Positions 43,656 to 53,431 of a stretch of 64,000 nucleotides of DNA are shown here, in pieces (the first letter of the stretch is position 1; every line of letters begins with the position of its first letter). The stretch lies in NCBI RefSeq assembly GCF_014204915.1, contig NZ_JACHMH010000001.1:4613501-4677500 (forward strand). Direction: 5' to 3'. The DNA comes from Crossiella cryophila (GTDB lineage: Bacteria; Actinomycetota; Actinomycetes; Mycobacteriales; Pseudonocardiaceae). The notes under the pieces are model-generated. The model searched no databases. It was not told where the DNA came from and saw only the letters and a program-made list of their open reading frames with translations. Made by a program: the position numbers and the translations under genes.

Positions 43656-44342
43656 CTAGGCGTGCGTCCTGGGGTACCTGCCGTGCCACCGCTTGGGCTG
43701 GATCTCCTGCACCGCCTGCTCGATCCGCTTGGGCAGCCGGGTGAACGGCGGGAACGGGAACCGGTACCGGGTGCCCGGCATGCCCGGCATGGGCGGTTCC
43801 TCCTCCACCCGCCACCGGTCCAGTGCCGGGTTGCGGGCCGGGAAGGACGGGTCGGCCGGGAAGAACTCCAGGGCCTCGCGTTGTTCCGGGTGCACCAGGC
43901 TGGCGTGGTTGAACCAGGGCAGGGTGCCCACGCCGATGGCGCCGATCTCCGACCAGGGGATCCGGTGCACCGAGCCGTCGCTGCGCCAGGACAGCGCGTC
44001 GCCGGTGGCGATCACGCCCCGGCCGCGCAGGGTGCCGCGGATGCTGAACACGCTCCAGATGAACAGCGCGGCGAAGATCAGCTGGGCCAGCCAGGTGGTG
44101 CCCTTGGCGTCGCCGTTGGCGATCACCGCCGCGCAGGCCACGGTGGCCAGTCCGAACACCGCGCCCGCCAGCAGCAGCCAGCGGGCGCTGGCCGCGCCGA
44201 AGTCCAGGTCGTAGGCCAGCGGGTTGGCCACCTTGGGTGCGGCCATCTGCCGGGTCGCTGACCGCTTGGTCGGATCGGTCAGCACGGGATTCACCTGGGT
44301 GGGGGGTGCTTCCCGTTCCCATCCGCCACGTCGCCACTGCAT
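43656..44342 (-). CDS. PH-like domain membrane protein, 228 aa
   Basis: Two membrane helices (about 53-73 and 84-104: LLLAGAVFGLATVACAAVIA and LAQLIFAALFIWSVFSI) lead into a cytoplasmic beta-rich region with IPWSEIGAIGVGTLPWFNHASLV, typical of bacterial pleckstrin-homology-like domains. The C-terminus is Pro/Arg-rich. The function is unknown. ATG 44342 is used; a second ATG about 100 bases downstream would remove a charged leader. It is divergent from the siderophore-interacting gene across an iron box. Confidence 0.72.
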   Translation of the reverse strand: MQWRRGGWEREAPPTQVNPVLTDPTKRSATRQMAAPKVANPLAYDLDFGAASARWLLLAGAVFGLATVACAAVIANGDAKGTTWLAQLIFAALFIWSVFSIRGTLRGRGVIATGDALSWRSDGSVHRIPWSEIGAIGVGTLPWFNHASLVHPEQREALEFFPADPSFPARNPALDRWRVEEEPPMPGMPGTRYRFPFPPFTRLPKRIEQAVQEIQPKRWHGRYPRTHA

Positions 44343-44395
44343 GTCGCCGAATTCTACCGACAGTTCTGACGCTGTCCCCGCACAGGTGATCTTGG

Positions 44396-44414
44396 TAAGG
44401 TTAGGCTAAGCAAT
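44396..44414 (+). promoter_or_regulatory. IdeR/DmdR-type iron box
   Basis: TAAGGTTAGGCTAAGCAAT matches 15 of 19 bases of the actinobacterial iron-box consensus TTAGGTTAGGCTAACCTAA. It lies 15 bp before the GTG of the siderophore-interacting protein, so IdeR with Fe2+ should repress that gene when iron is plentiful. Confidence 0.85.
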
Positions 44415-44429
44415 CCAAGTGGGGGTTCT

Positions 44430-45254
44430 GTGAGCACTGAAGCCCTGGGGCGTTCCGCGGTTCGCCCGTACACCATCTTCCAGGTGGTGGTACGCCGTGT
44501 CGTCCAGCTCTCGCCCAGTGTCCGGCTGATCACCTTCGGCGGAGCGGACCTGGCCGGCTTCGCCAGTGGCGGCAACGACCAGCGGTGCAAGGTCTTCTTC
44601 CCCCGCCCCGAGCGCACCGACTTCCAGCTGCCCACCGGCGGCGACTGGTACGAGGAGTACCTCAACCTCGACCCCTCGGTCCGGCCACCCATGCGCTCCT
44701 ACACGATCCGGCGCCACGACCCCGAGCGCGCCGAGATCGACATCGAGTTCGTGCTGCACGGCGACACCGGCCCCGCCTCGGCCTGGGCCCTGCGCGCCGC
44801 CGTCGGCGACCACGCCGCCGTCTGCGGGCCGGACGCGCGGCACTTCCCGGTGCTGGGCAACGAATTCCACCCGCCGGCCGACACCGGCTACCGGCTGCTC
44901 GCCGGCGATGAGACCGCACTGCCCGCGATGATGTCCATTGTGGACGCACTCGGACCCGGTGAACGCGCCGTGGTCTTCGCCGAGGTGCCCGACCCCGGCG
45001 ACGTGCGTCCGCTGAACACCCTCGGCGACGTCGACATCACCTGGTTGCCGCGTGAAGCAGGTGCCGGGGTGGGTGCGGCGCTGCTGGCCGCGGTGGCCGC
45101 CGCCGAGTTGCCCGACGGCCTGCCGTACGCCTGGATCGCCGGGGAATCCACGCTGGTCAAGCAGTTGCGGCGGCACCTGGTCAACGGCCGTGGCCTCGAC
45201 AAGCGACGGATCTACTTCTCCGGCTACTGGCGGCACGGCGGCGTGCTGGACTGA
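44430..45254 (+). CDS. Siderophore-interacting protein (ViuB-like ferric reductase), 274 aa
   Basis: A flavin/NAD(P)-type ferric-siderophore reductase. MRSYTIRR is the FAD-binding RxYT motif, FVLHGDTGPASAWA is the following family block, LLAGDETALPAM is the conserved NAD(P)-domain motif, and the C-terminus ends in IYFSGYWRHG. It releases iron from imported siderophores in the cytoplasm. Start GTG 44430, 15 bp after the iron box. The location fits iron-starvation control. Confidence 0.93.
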   Translation: MSTEALGRSAVRPYTIFQVVVRRVVQLSPSVRLITFGGADLAGFASGGNDQRCKVFFPRPERTDFQLPTGGDWYEEYLNLDPSVRPPMRSYTIRRHDPERAEIDIEFVLHGDTGPASAWALRAAVGDHAAVCGPDARHFPVLGNEFHPPADTGYRLLAGDETALPAMMSIVDALGPGERAVVFAEVPDPGDVRPLNTLGDVDITWLPREAGAGVGAALLAAVAAAELPDGLPYAWIAGESTLVKQLRRHLVNGRGLDKRRIYFSGYWRHGGVLD

Positions 45255-45320
45255 GCCCCGCCGGGCACGTCACGGGGGGTAGTTGTGCCGCCCGGATCCG
45301 TCGTCAGGCAGGCTGTCCCT

Positions 45321-47762
45321 GTGACCACCTCGATTCATCAGCGGATCGCCGAGGAAATCGGTGTGCGGGAAGGGCAGGTGCGATCGGCGGTCGAGCTGCT
45401 CGACGGCGGATCCACCGTGCCGTTCATCGCCCGGTACCGCAAGGAAGCGACCGGCATGCTCGACGACACGCAGCTGCGCACGCTCGAAGAGCGCCTGCGC
45501 TACCTGCGCGAGCTGGAGGAACGGCGCGCGGCCGTACTCGAATCCGTGCGCAGTCAGGGCAAACTCGACGAGGCGCTGGAAGCCCAGATCCTCGCCGCGG
45601 ACTCCAAGGCCCGGCTGGAGGACATCTACCTCCCGTACAAGCCCAAGCGCCGCACCAAGGCCATGATCGCCCGCGAGGCCGGGCTGGAACCCCTCGCCGA
45701 CGGCCTGCTGGACAACCCGGAGACCGACCCCAAGGCCGCCGCCGCGGTCTTCGTCGACGCCGACAAGGGCGTGGCCGACGTGCAGGCCGCCCTGGACGGC
45801 GCCCGCTCCATCCTGGTCGAGCGCTTCGGCGAGGACGCCGACCTGATCGGCTCGCTGCGCGAGGACATGTGGGGCCGTGGCCGGGTGCTGGCCAAGGTGC
45901 GCGAGGGCAAGGAGACCGACGGCGCCAAGTTCGCCGACTACTTCGACTTCGCCGAGCCGTTCACCAAGCTGCCCTCGCACCGCATCCTGGCCATGTTCCG
46001 CGGCGAGAAGGAAGAGGTCCTCGACCTCACCCTGGAGCCGGAGGAACTCGCCGAGGACGCCCCCACCGGGCCGAGCCGGTTCGAGATCGCCATCGCCGCC
46101 CGCTTCGGTGTGGAGGACAAGGGCCGGGCCGCGGACAAGTGGCTCACCGACACCGTGCGCTGGGCCTGGCGCACCAAGATCCTGGTGCACCTGGGCATCG
46201 ACCTGCGGATGCGGCTGCGCCAGGCCGCCGAGGACGAGGCCGTCCGGGTCTTCGCGGCCAACCTGCGCGACCTGCTGCTCGCCGCGCCAGCCGGCACCCG
46301 CGCCACCATGGGCCTGGACCCCGGCTTCCGCACCGGTGTCAAGGTCGCGGTGGTCGACGCCACCGGCAAGGTGGTCGAACACGCCACCATCTACCCGCAC
46401 GTGCCGCAGCAGCGCTGGGACGAGTCCCTGGCCGTGCTGGCCCGGCTCGCGGACAAGCACAAGGTCGAGCTGATCGCCATCGGCAACGGCACCGCCTCCC
46501 GGGAGACCGACAAGCTCGCCGGGGACCTGATCAAGCAGTTCCCGCAGCTCAAGCTCACCAAGACCACCGTGTCCGAGGCGGGCGCGTCGGTGTACTCGGC
46601 CTCGGCCTACGCCTCGGCGGAGCTGCCCGAGCTGGACGTGTCCATCCGCGGCGCGGTCTCCATCGCCCGCCGCCTGCAGGACCCGCTGGCCGAGCTGGTC
46701 AAGATCGACCCGAAGTCCATCGGCGTCGGCCAGTACCAGCACGACCTGTCCGAGGTGAAGCTGTCCCGCTCGCTGGACGCGGTGGTCGAGGACTGTGTGA
46801 ACGCCGTCGGCGTCGACGTCAACACCGCCTCCGCCCCGCTGCTGACCAGGGTCTCCGGCATCGGCGAGGGCCTGGCCGAGAACATCGTGCTGCACCGGGA
46901 CGAGAACGGGCCGTTCAACTCCCGCGGCCAGCTCAAGAAGGTCGCCCGCCTGGGCCCCAAGGCCTTCGAGCAGTGCGCGGGCTTCCTGCGCATCCCGGAT
47001 GGTGACGACCCCCTGGACGCCTCCAGCGTGCACCCCGAGTCCTACCCGGTGGTGCGCAAGATCGCCGGCGCGGCCAAGCTGGAGCTGAAGGAACTGCTCG
47101 GCAACACCCGGGTGCTGACCTCCTTGCAGCCCAAGGACTTCGTCGACGACACCGTCGGCCTGCCCACCGTCACCGACATCCTGAGGGAACTGGACAAGCC
47201 CGGCCGCGACCCGCGACCGGCCTTCCAGACCGCGGTGTTCAAGGAGGGCGTGGAGAAGCTCGGCGACCTCCAGCCCGGCATGATCCTGGAGGGCCAGGTC
47301 ACCAACGTGGCCGCGTTCGGCGCCTTCGTCGACGTCGGTGTGCACCAGGACGGCCTGGTGCACGTCTCGGCCATGTCGAACACCTTCGTCAAGGACCCGC
47401 GCGACGTGGTCAAGTCCGGCGACATCGTCCGGGTCAAGGTCCTGGAGGTCGACGCGGCCCGCAAGCGCATCTCGCTCACCCTGCGGCTGGAGGACGAGCC
47501 GGAGAAGGGCGGCGGCGGCAACCCGCGCGAGGCCGGTGGCCAGCGCGGCGGCGGCCGTCCGCAGGGTGGCGGAAACCGTGGCGGCGGTGGCGGCGGTCAG
47601 CGTGGCGGCTCCGGTGGCGGTCAGCGCCAGGGCGGCTCCGGCGGCGGCAACCGGCGCGACGGCGGTGGCTCCAGCGGTTCCGGTGGCTCCGGCGGCGGTA
47701 TGGGCGGCGCGATGGCCGACGCCCTGCGCCGCGCGGGCCTGGACAAGAAACTCGGCCGCTAG
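45321..47762 (+). CDS. tex: Tex-family RNA-binding protein, 813 aa
   Basis: Domain order fits Tex: N-terminal helical part (YRKEATGML), the RNase-H-like YqgF domain ([19 protein letters not shown]), a helix-hairpin-helix block ([23 protein letters not shown]), and a C-terminal S1 domain at about 651-725 ([21 protein letters not shown]). It ends in an extra Gly/Arg/Ser-rich tail (about 729-795) with RGG repeats, then [15 protein letters not shown]. Tex proteins act in transcription and RNA quality control. The start is GTG 45321 ([14 protein letters not shown]); upstream codons are not conserved-looking. A strong terminator follows. Confidence 0.92.
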   Translation: MTTSIHQRIAEEIGVREGQVRSAVELLDGGSTVPFIARYRKEATGMLDDTQLRTLEERLRYLRELEERRAAVLESVRSQGKLDEALEAQILAADSKARLEDIYLPYKPKRRTKAMIAREAGLEPLADGLLDNPETDPKAAAAVFVDADKGVADVQAALDGARSILVERFGEDADLIGSLREDMWGRGRVLAKVREGKETDGAKFADYFDFAEPFTKLPSHRILAMFRGEKEEVLDLTLEPEELAEDAPTGPSRFEIAIAARFGVEDKGRAADKWLTDTVRWAWRTKILVHLGIDLRMRLRQAAEDEAVRVFAANLRDLLLAAPAGTRATMGLDPGFRTGVKVAVVDATGKVVEHATIYPHVPQQRWDESLAVLARLADKHKVELIAIGNGTASRETDKLAGDLIKQFPQLKLTKTTVSEAGASVYSASAYASAELPELDVSIRGAVSIARRLQDPLAELVKIDPKSIGVGQYQHDLSEVKLSRSLDAVVEDCVNAVGVDVNTASAPLLTRVSGIGEGLAENIVLHRDENGPFNSRGQLKKVARLGPKAFEQCAGFLRIPDGDDPLDASSVHPESYPVVRKIAGAAKLELKELLGNTRVLTSLQPKDFVDDTVGLPTVTDILRELDKPGRDPRPAFQTAVFKEGVEKLGDLQPGMILEGQVTNVAAFGAFVDVGVHQDGLVHVSAMSNTFVKDPRDVVKSGDIVRVKVLEVDAARKRISLTLRLEDEPEKGGGGNPREAGGQRGGGRPQGGGNRGGGGGGQRGGSGGGQRQGGSGGGNRRDGGGSSGSGGSGGGMGGAMADALRRAGLDKKLGR

Positions 47763-47770
47763 CAACGACA

Positions 47771-47805
47771 AACGGCCGGGCTCCCCCCTCGGGAGCCCGG
47801 CCGTT
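47771..47805. terminator. Intrinsic terminator between convergent genes
   Basis: AACGGCCGGGCTCCC (47771-47785) and its perfect complement (47791-47805) form a 15-bp stem with a 5-base loop, directly after the tex stop and before the convergent serine hydrolase stop (47815). Confidence 0.85.
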
Positions 47806-47814
47806 CTCCTTTCC

Positions 47815-48978
47815 TCAGCCCTGCAACGCGAAGCCCGAGGCGCCGAACTCCGCCTCGATGATCTTGTCCAGGATCGGGAAGGGCGCCCAGTCGTTGTTGG
47901 TGTGCATGGCGATCGTGTGCCTGCCGTCCGGCGTGCCCAGCACCAGGGTGCAGGTGCCGAAGCTCTGCCCGCCGCTGCCGCGCAGCTTCAGGCCGTTGGA
48001 CAGGGTCAGCTCGTACAGGCCGAGGCCGTAGCCGGTGTTGGCGATCCAGTGCGAACCCGCGGTGGGGATCGTGGTCCACATCGCCCGGTGCTGCCGCTCG
48101 GGCAGCAGACCGCCGGTGATCATGGCGTGGAAGAACGTGGTCAGATCGTCCAATGTAGACACCACGTTGGCCGCGCCCCAGCCCCAGGAGGTGTTGGCCT
48201 CGGTGACATCCAGCGGCGGCAGGCCGGCATCCTCCATCAGCTCACCCCAGTTGTCCGGCCGCACGTCCTCCGGCCGCACCCCCTCGCGGAGGAAGATCTT
48301 CGCGTAGGCCCTGGGGTGCCTGCCCCGGTACCCGGTCTCCTCGCGGTGCCGGGTGAAGGTGTGCCGCAGCCCCAGCGGTGCGATCACGGTGCGGTCCACT
48401 TCGGACTCGAAGCTGTTGCCGGTGGCCTTCTCCACGATGGCCGCGGCGAAGGCGAAACCGCCGTTGGAGTACCAGAATCGCTCACCCGGCGCGCCGACCG
48501 GCGGCTGGGACAGGGCGACCCGGAGCACCTCCGCGGGCGGCCACACCTCGAAGCGGTGTGCGTCGAAGGCGGAGCGGAACATGGCGCGGCGCTGGATCTC
48601 GGTGGCCATGCCGGTGGCGAACAGGCCGCTGGAGTTGTTCAGCAGGTGCCGGATGGTGATCTTGGCGGCGTCGTACTCGCTGCCGTCCATCGAGCCGGGC
48701 AGCCAGTCCTGCACGGTGTCCTCGAGGTCCAGCCTGCCCTCGGTTTCCAGTCGCAGCACGGTGGCCGCGGTGAACGCCTTGGAGATGCTGCCGGTGTGCA
48801 GCCGCTCGCCCGGCACCCGGGGCGCGCCGGTGACGGTGTCGGCCGATCCGGCGGAGCCGAACCAGGCGCCGTGCTCGTCCTGGATCCGGACGGCGATGCT
48901 GGGCGCGCCCAGCTCCCGCACCACGGTGTCCATGGCCGCCCGCACCCCGTCCCGGCCGGGGCTCTCGAACTCAGTCAT
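47815..48978 (-). CDS. Serine hydrolase, beta-lactamase/class-C family, 387 aa
   Basis: Nucleophile motif SISK (S64-x-x-K67) in HTGSISKAFTAA, second motif YSNGGF, and the remaining fold of class C beta-lactamase/D-aminopeptidase proteins (LNNSSGLFATG). There is no signal peptide, so an intracellular esterase or amidase role is likelier than beta-lactam resistance. ATG 48978 follows GAGAGGA. It lies 63 bp downstream of the AfsR-like gene on the same strand. Confidence 0.88.
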   Translation of the reverse strand: MTEFESPGRDGVRAAMDTVVRELGAPSIAVRIQDEHGAWFGSAGSADTVTGAPRVPGERLHTGSISKAFTAATVLRLETEGRLDLEDTVQDWLPGSMDGSEYDAAKITIRHLLNNSSGLFATGMATEIQRRAMFRSAFDAHRFEVWPPAEVLRVALSQPPVGAPGERFWYSNGGFAFAAAIVEKATGNSFESEVDRTVIAPLGLRHTFTRHREETGYRGRHPRAYAKIFLREGVRPEDVRPDNWGELMEDAGLPPLDVTEANTSWGWGAANVVSTLDDLTTFFHAMITGGLLPERQHRAMWTTIPTAGSHWIANTGYGLGLYELTLSNGLKLRGSGGQSFGTCTLVLGTPDGRHTIAMHTNNDWAPFPILDKIIEAEFGASGFALQG

Positions 48979-49041
48979 CTCGTGTCCTCTCACCGTTGGC
49001 TTCGCTGGGGCCAACTGTGCGCGGCGGCGGTGACAGGCGGC

Positions 49042-52000
49042 TTATAGCGCGCTGACAGCCGCTGACGGTCCGAGTAAGGCCAGCTCACGCAGGGCGTCCG
49101 GCCTGGGCAGCTTGGCGCCCGCGCGGTAGGCCGCGGCGTAGCCGGACTCGCCGAGCCGGTCGGTGAGGTCGGCGACCAGGTCGCGCAGTTCGGGGTCGCC
49201 CTGGTCGAAGGCGCCGCGCAGGACCTGGCTCAGCCCCAGCGCGGTGGCCGCGCCGGGATGGTCGCCTTCCCGGCTGCGCAGCCAGGCGAGGTGCTGGGCG
49301 GCCGGGGCCGGGTCGTTGTCGGCCAGGGCCGCGGTGATCACGGTGGGCAGCAGCGCGCGGGCGGCGGTGATCTCGCCGGTGCGCAGCAGCAATGCCATCC
49401 GGCCAGGGGCCAGCAGGCCGTCGGGCTGCCCGATGCTCAACTGCCCCACCAGTTCCGCCAGCCGGTCCAGGGCCTGGGCCGACCGCGGGTACTCGCCGGT
49501 GCGGCGGTGGATCTCGGCGCGGCCGCGCAGCACCTCGATCTCCATGTAGCCCAGGCCGCGGGTTCTGGTCAGCTGCTCGGCCGCGTCCAGGTCCCCGGCC
49601 GCGGCGGTCAGGTCGCCGGTGCGGCCGCGCAGGACGGCCAGGCCGACCCGGTAGGAGACCTCGTCCTGGGAGCCGAGTCCGGCGGTCAGCGCGATGGCCC
49701 GTTCCAGTCCGGCCACGGCCGCGGCCTGCTCACCCGCGACGCCGTGCACCTCGGCCAGCGCGGCCAGTGCCACCGCCGTCCACAGCCGGTCCCCGGCCGC
49801 GGCGAACTGCTCGGCCGCCCGTGCCCTGGCGGCGGCCAGTCCGGCCCAGTCGCCGCGTTCCCCGGCGATGCCGGCTTCGAGGATGGACACGCAGGCGTTG
49901 GCCCAGGGGTCGCCGCCGTCGCGCACCACGGCCATCTCGGCGGCCACCAGGTCGTGCAGGCCGAGTTGCCTGGCCACCGGCAGGGTGGCGGTCAGCAGCA
50001 GTGGATAACGCTGGTAGGCCCCGGTGCGCGTGCAGTCGGCGAGCAGGGCGCGCACCCGGTCCGGGTCGATGGTGGGGGAGTGCCGGCCGATCAGCGCGTC
50101 GATGGCGGTGTAGGCGGCCCTGGCCGCGGCGGGCAGCGCGTCGCCGAGGGTGAGCGCCTCGGCGAGGAAGGATTCGGTGCGGGCGTCGTAGCGGGCGGCG
50201 TACCAGTACCAGTGCAGCAGGCCGAGCAGCCGCGCGGTGGCCTCGCCGTCCCGGCGCTCCAGGGCGCAGCGCAGGGCGAAGACCAGGTTGTCGTACTCGG
50301 CGGCGATCCCGGCCAGCACGGCGGGCTGTCCGTGTGAGCGGGCCTGGGGTTCGTACTCGGCGGCCAGCGCGGCGAAGTGGGCGGTGAAACGGTCCCGGAT
50401 GCTCTCCCGTTCGCCCGCCGCGGTCAGTTCCCCGGCGGCGAAGGCGCGGATGCTGGCCAGCATCCGGTAGCCCTCGGCGTGTTGCTGCAGCAGGGATTTC
50501 TCCACCAGCGAGCCGAGCAGGTAGCCGACCTCGCCTGGCACGAGCGCGTCTCCGTCGGCGCAGATCGCCGCCACCGCCTCGGCCTCGGTGTGCGCCGGGA
50601 AGATCGACAGTCGCCTGGCCAGGACCCGTTCCGGTTCGGTGAGCAGGTCCCAGCTCCACTCGATCACCGCGCGCAGGGTGCGCTGCCGGGGCTGGGCGGC
50701 CCGGTTCCCACTGTCCAGCAAGCGGAATCGGTCGTCGAGGCGCCGGGCGATCTGGCCGATGGTCATCGAGCGCAGCCGGGCCGCGGCCAGTTCCAGGGCC
50801 AGTGGCAGGCCGTCCAGGCAGCGCACCACCTCCGCGACCGAGTCCACTGTGGACGGATCGAGGGCGAAGCCGGGCCGGACGGCGGCGGCGCGGTCCAGGA
50901 ACAGCCGCACCGCGACGGACTCGGCCACGTCGTGGGCATCGGCGTGTTCGGGTGGCACGGGCAGCGGGTCCAGGCGGCACAGTGTCTCGCCGAGGATGTC
51001 CAGGGATTCCCGGCTGGTGGCCAGGATCCGCAGCCGGGGCCGGTGTTCCAGGAGGTGCTGGGCGATCCGGGCGACCTCGGCCACCACGTGCTCGCAGTTG
51101 TCCAGCACCAGCACGGCCTCGTCGCCACCGAGCAGTTCGGCCACCCGCTCCAGGGGTTCGGTTGGCGCGCCGGTGTGCAGCCCCGGTCCGGTGCTGAGCG
51201 TGCCGAGGATGGCGCCCGCCACACCGTCCGGATGGTCCACCCCGGCCAGGGGGACGAGCCACAACCGGCCGCCGCGGTGGGCCCGGTGCGCGGCGGCGGC
51301 CTCCGTGGCCAGCCGGGTCTTGCCGACGCCGCCGGGTCCGGTCAGGGTGACCAGCCGGGCCGTGTCCAGCAGCTCGGCCACGAGTTTCAGCTCGTCGGCG
51401 CGGCCGAGGAAGGAGGTCAGCCGGGCGGGCAGCCGACCGGGTGCGGGTCCGGTGCGGGCCACCGGCCGGTCGAGTTCGCCGCGTAGCGCGGCCAGGTGGG
51501 TCTCGCGCAGTTCGGCGCCGGGGTCGACGCCGAGTTCGTCCGCGAGCCGGGCCCGGATCTCCTCGTGCACAGCGAGGGCCTCGGACTGGCGACCGGCCGC
51601 GCACAGCGCCCGCATCCGCAGTGCGGCCAGGCGTTCCCGCAGCGGGTGCTCGGCCAGGGCCGCCTCCAGATCGGCGAGCACCTCGGCCTGCCGTCCCAGC
51701 CGCAGTTCGGCGTCGAAGCGGTCTTCCCTGGCCGCCGCGCGCAGTTCGGCCAGCCGTGCCGCGGCGGTCTCGGCGTAGGGGGCCGCGCGCACGTCGGCCA
51801 GGGCCTCGCCCTGCCAGAGCGCGAGCGCGTCGGCCAGGGTGGCCGCGGCCAACCCAGCCTCGCCCGCGGCGAGTTCGCGCCTGCCGCGGGCGGCCAGGGC
51901 CTCGAACCGGTGCGCGTCCACGGTGTCCGCGTCCAGCGCGAGCCGGTAGCCCACCGGCGAGGACTCCACCAGCCCGGCCACCGGCAGTGCCCGACGCAGC

Positions 52001-52212
52001 CGGTGCACCAGCGCGTGCAGCGTGTTCGCCGCCCCGGTCAGCGGCTCGGCGCCCCAGATGTCCTCGATCAGCGTGTCCGCGGCGACCGTCCGGCCCGCGG
52101 CGAGCGCGAGCCTGCCCAGCAGCATCCGCGGCCGGGCGCCGCCGATGGCCACCGGTGTGCCGTCCGCGGCGACCGCCCGGACCGGTCCCAGCAGCTCGAC
52201 CCGGAGTGCCAC
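49042..52212 (-). CDS. AfsR/SARP-type regulator with BTAD and NB-ARC, 1056 aa
   Basis: Same architecture as the regulator at 22261 but clearly divergent in sequence: winged helix (about 1-93, LVHRLRRALP), activation domain (about 96-245), NB-ARC with GPGGVGKT near residue 290 and LVLDNCEHV, winged helix, then TPR-like repeats. The GTG at 52212 immediately follows the stop of the GPP34 gene. It is the third gene of a MarR-GPP34-AfsR operon. Its targets are unknown. Confidence 0.88.
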   Translation of the reverse strand: MALRVELLGPVRAVAADGTPVAIGGARPRMLLGRLALAAGRTVAADTLIEDIWGAEPLTGAANTLHALVHRLRRALPVAGLVESSPVGYRLALDADTVDAHRFEALAARGRRELAAGEAGLAAATLADALALWQGEALADVRAAPYAETAAARLAELRAAAREDRFDAELRLGRQAEVLADLEAALAEHPLRERLAALRMRALCAAGRQSEALAVHEEIRARLADELGVDPGAELRETHLAALRGELDRPVARTGPAPGRLPARLTSFLGRADELKLVAELLDTARLVTLTGPGGVGKTRLATEAAAAHRAHRGGRLWLVPLAGVDHPDGVAGAILGTLSTGPGLHTGAPTEPLERVAELLGGDEAVLVLDNCEHVVAEVARIAQHLLEHRPRLRILATSRESLDILGETLCRLDPLPVPPEHADAHDVAESVAVRLFLDRAAAVRPGFALDPSTVDSVAEVVRCLDGLPLALELAAARLRSMTIGQIARRLDDRFRLLDSGNRAAQPRQRTLRAVIEWSWDLLTEPERVLARRLSIFPAHTEAEAVAAICADGDALVPGEVGYLLGSLVEKSLLQQHAEGYRMLASIRAFAAGELTAAGERESIRDRFTAHFAALAAEYEPQARSHGQPAVLAGIAAEYDNLVFALRCALERRDGEATARLLGLLHWYWYAARYDARTESFLAEALTLGDALPAAARAAYTAIDALIGRHSPTIDPDRVRALLADCTRTGAYQRYPLLLTATLPVARQLGLHDLVAAEMAVVRDGGDPWANACVSILEAGIAGERGDWAGLAAARARAAEQFAAAGDRLWTAVALAALAEVHGVAGEQAAAVAGLERAIALTAGLGSQDEVSYRVGLAVLRGRTGDLTAAAGDLDAAEQLTRTRGLGYMEIEVLRGRAEIHRRTGEYPRSAQALDRLAELVGQLSIGQPDGLLAPGRMALLLRTGEITAARALLPTVITAALADNDPAPAAQHLAWLRSREGDHPGAATALGLSQVLRGAFDQGDPELRDLVADLTDRLGESGYAAAYRAGAKLPRPDALRELALLGPSAAVSAL

Positions 52213-52836
52213 TCAGCCGCTCGAGCTGTTGGCGGCCGCGGCCTTGAGGTCCGAGATCGCCTTGCGCAGGGCGAGTCCTGGCGGTCCGCAGACCGCCAGC
52301 AGCTCCTCGATCCGCTGCTTGGCCGCCTTCAGCTCCCGCTTGCTCAGCAGATCCTTCAGCTCCGCGGTGGCGGCCAGCGCGGCCAGCGCCGCGTCCGCGG
52401 GCGGCAGCGCACCCGTGCCGGTCACCGCCGCGCGCACCCGCTGCACCGACATCTGCCTGGCCACCGGGTTGTGCACGGTGACGGTGTAGGTGGGGAAGAG
52501 TCCCAGGATCCGGCGTGGCCGGACCGAGATCGCACCCGAGCGGGCCAGCGCGTCCTGCACCGCGTTGACCGTGGCGGGGCGCTGCTTGCGGACCCAGGCC
52601 GTCCACTTGCGCGGTTTGTCCCGGCTGATCTCGGTGAGCACCCCGTCCAGCAGCTGGTCGCCGGTGGGCTTGCTCGCGCCGGTGGCCACCCAGCCCTCCG
52701 CGTCGGCAAGGCAGCCGCGCAGGCTCAGCTCGGTCAGCGCCGCCGCACGCACCACGTACCCCAGCTTGTGCCGCTCCGGCACGCGCTGCTTGTCCGGGTC
52801 GCAGGCCAGCAGGAACAGCTGTTCCGCCAGGTTCAC
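52213..52836 (-). CDS. GPP34/GOLPH3-like phosphoinositide-binding family protein, 207 aa
   Basis: The N-terminus (LAEQLFLLACDPDKQRVPE, LGYVVRAAALTELSLRGCL) is typical of the GPP34 family, whose eukaryotic member GOLPH3/Vps74 binds phosphatidylinositol-4-phosphate; actinobacterial homologues have no established role. Length is normal. GTG 52836 overlaps the MarR stop (GTGA), and its stop abuts the AfsR-like GTG, so all three are translated together. Confidence 0.85.
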   Translation of the reverse strand: MNLAEQLFLLACDPDKQRVPERHKLGYVVRAAALTELSLRGCLADAEGWVATGASKPTGDQLLDGVLTEISRDKPRKWTAWVRKQRPATVNAVQDALARSGAISVRPRRILGLFPTYTVTVHNPVARQMSVQRVRAAVTGTGALPPADAALAALAATAELKDLLSKRELKAAKQRIEELLAVCGPPGLALRKAISDLKAAAANSSSG

Positions 52837-53267
52837 GATCGTTCCCCCTTTTCCTCGCGGGCCAGCTCCACCAGCCTGCGAATGACCCGGTCCAGCGCCA
52901 CCAGGTCCTCGGCGTCGAGCCGGTCCAGCAGACCGCGGAAGTGGGTGGCCCCCGCGTCCTCCAGCCGGGCGATCAACTCTTGTCCCTCTTTCGTGGGTTC
53001 GATGCGCCGGATCCGCCGGTCGTTGGGATCCTCACGACGCAACACATACCCGTGTGCCACCAGCCGGTCCACCAGTCCGGTCACGGTGGCGGGGCTGACC
53101 TTGAGCGCGTGCGTCAGCTCCTGGCTGGACAGGGGGCCCTGGATGGCGACGACGAGCAGCAACCGCAGCTGCTGCATGGTCAGGTTGACCGAGAACAGCG
53201 GGTTGTCGTGGTCGGAGGCGGCCAGCGCGCGCAGCTCCCGCTGGGCGCTCATCAGCGACTCGATCAT
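52833..53267 (-). CDS. MarR-family transcriptional regulator, 144 aa
   Basis: The winged helix is complete: NLTMQQLRLLLVVAIQG, LSSQELTHALKVSPATVTGLVDRLVAHGYVLRRED, PNDRRIRRIEPT. ATG 53267 is given; TTG 53300, with GGGAG upstream, is a possible earlier start. It is divergent from an RND exporter with 130-160 bp between, the usual arrangement for a MarR repressor and its efflux target. Confidence 0.88.
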   Translation of the reverse strand: MIESLMSAQRELRALAASDHDNPLFSVNLTMQQLRLLLVVAIQGPLSSQELTHALKVSPATVTGLVDRLVAHGYVLRREDPNDRRIRRIEPTKEGQELIARLEDAGATHFRGLLDRLDAEDLVALDRVIRRLVELAREEKGERS

Positions 53268-53327
53268 CTCGGATCGATCCGCCGGCAACTCCTCCGGCAA
53301 CTCTGCTCCCTGGGCTCCGCATGCAAC

Positions 53328-53374
53328 GTTCGTGTCGCGGGTACCGGACGTTAACAGCCCCACACCACACGAAC
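53328..53374. promoter_or_regulatory. Inverted repeat in the MarR/RND promoter region
   Basis: GTTCGTGT (53328-53335) and ACACGAAC (53367-53374) form a perfect 8-bp inverted repeat in the divergent promoter region. It could be the MarR operator. The spacing between half-sites is wide (31 bp), so two separate sites are also possible. Confidence 0.4.
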
Positions 53375-53431
53375 CTTTCGGGTGAGGCAGACTATTAGCG
53401 TCAGGCTGAATAACCAACTCAGGAGACGAGC

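Noticed and set aside
45270-47771. 833-codon minus-strand frame opposite tex
   Set aside because: Low-complexity Gly/His/Leu/Gln sequence with no domain; tex is unambiguous.
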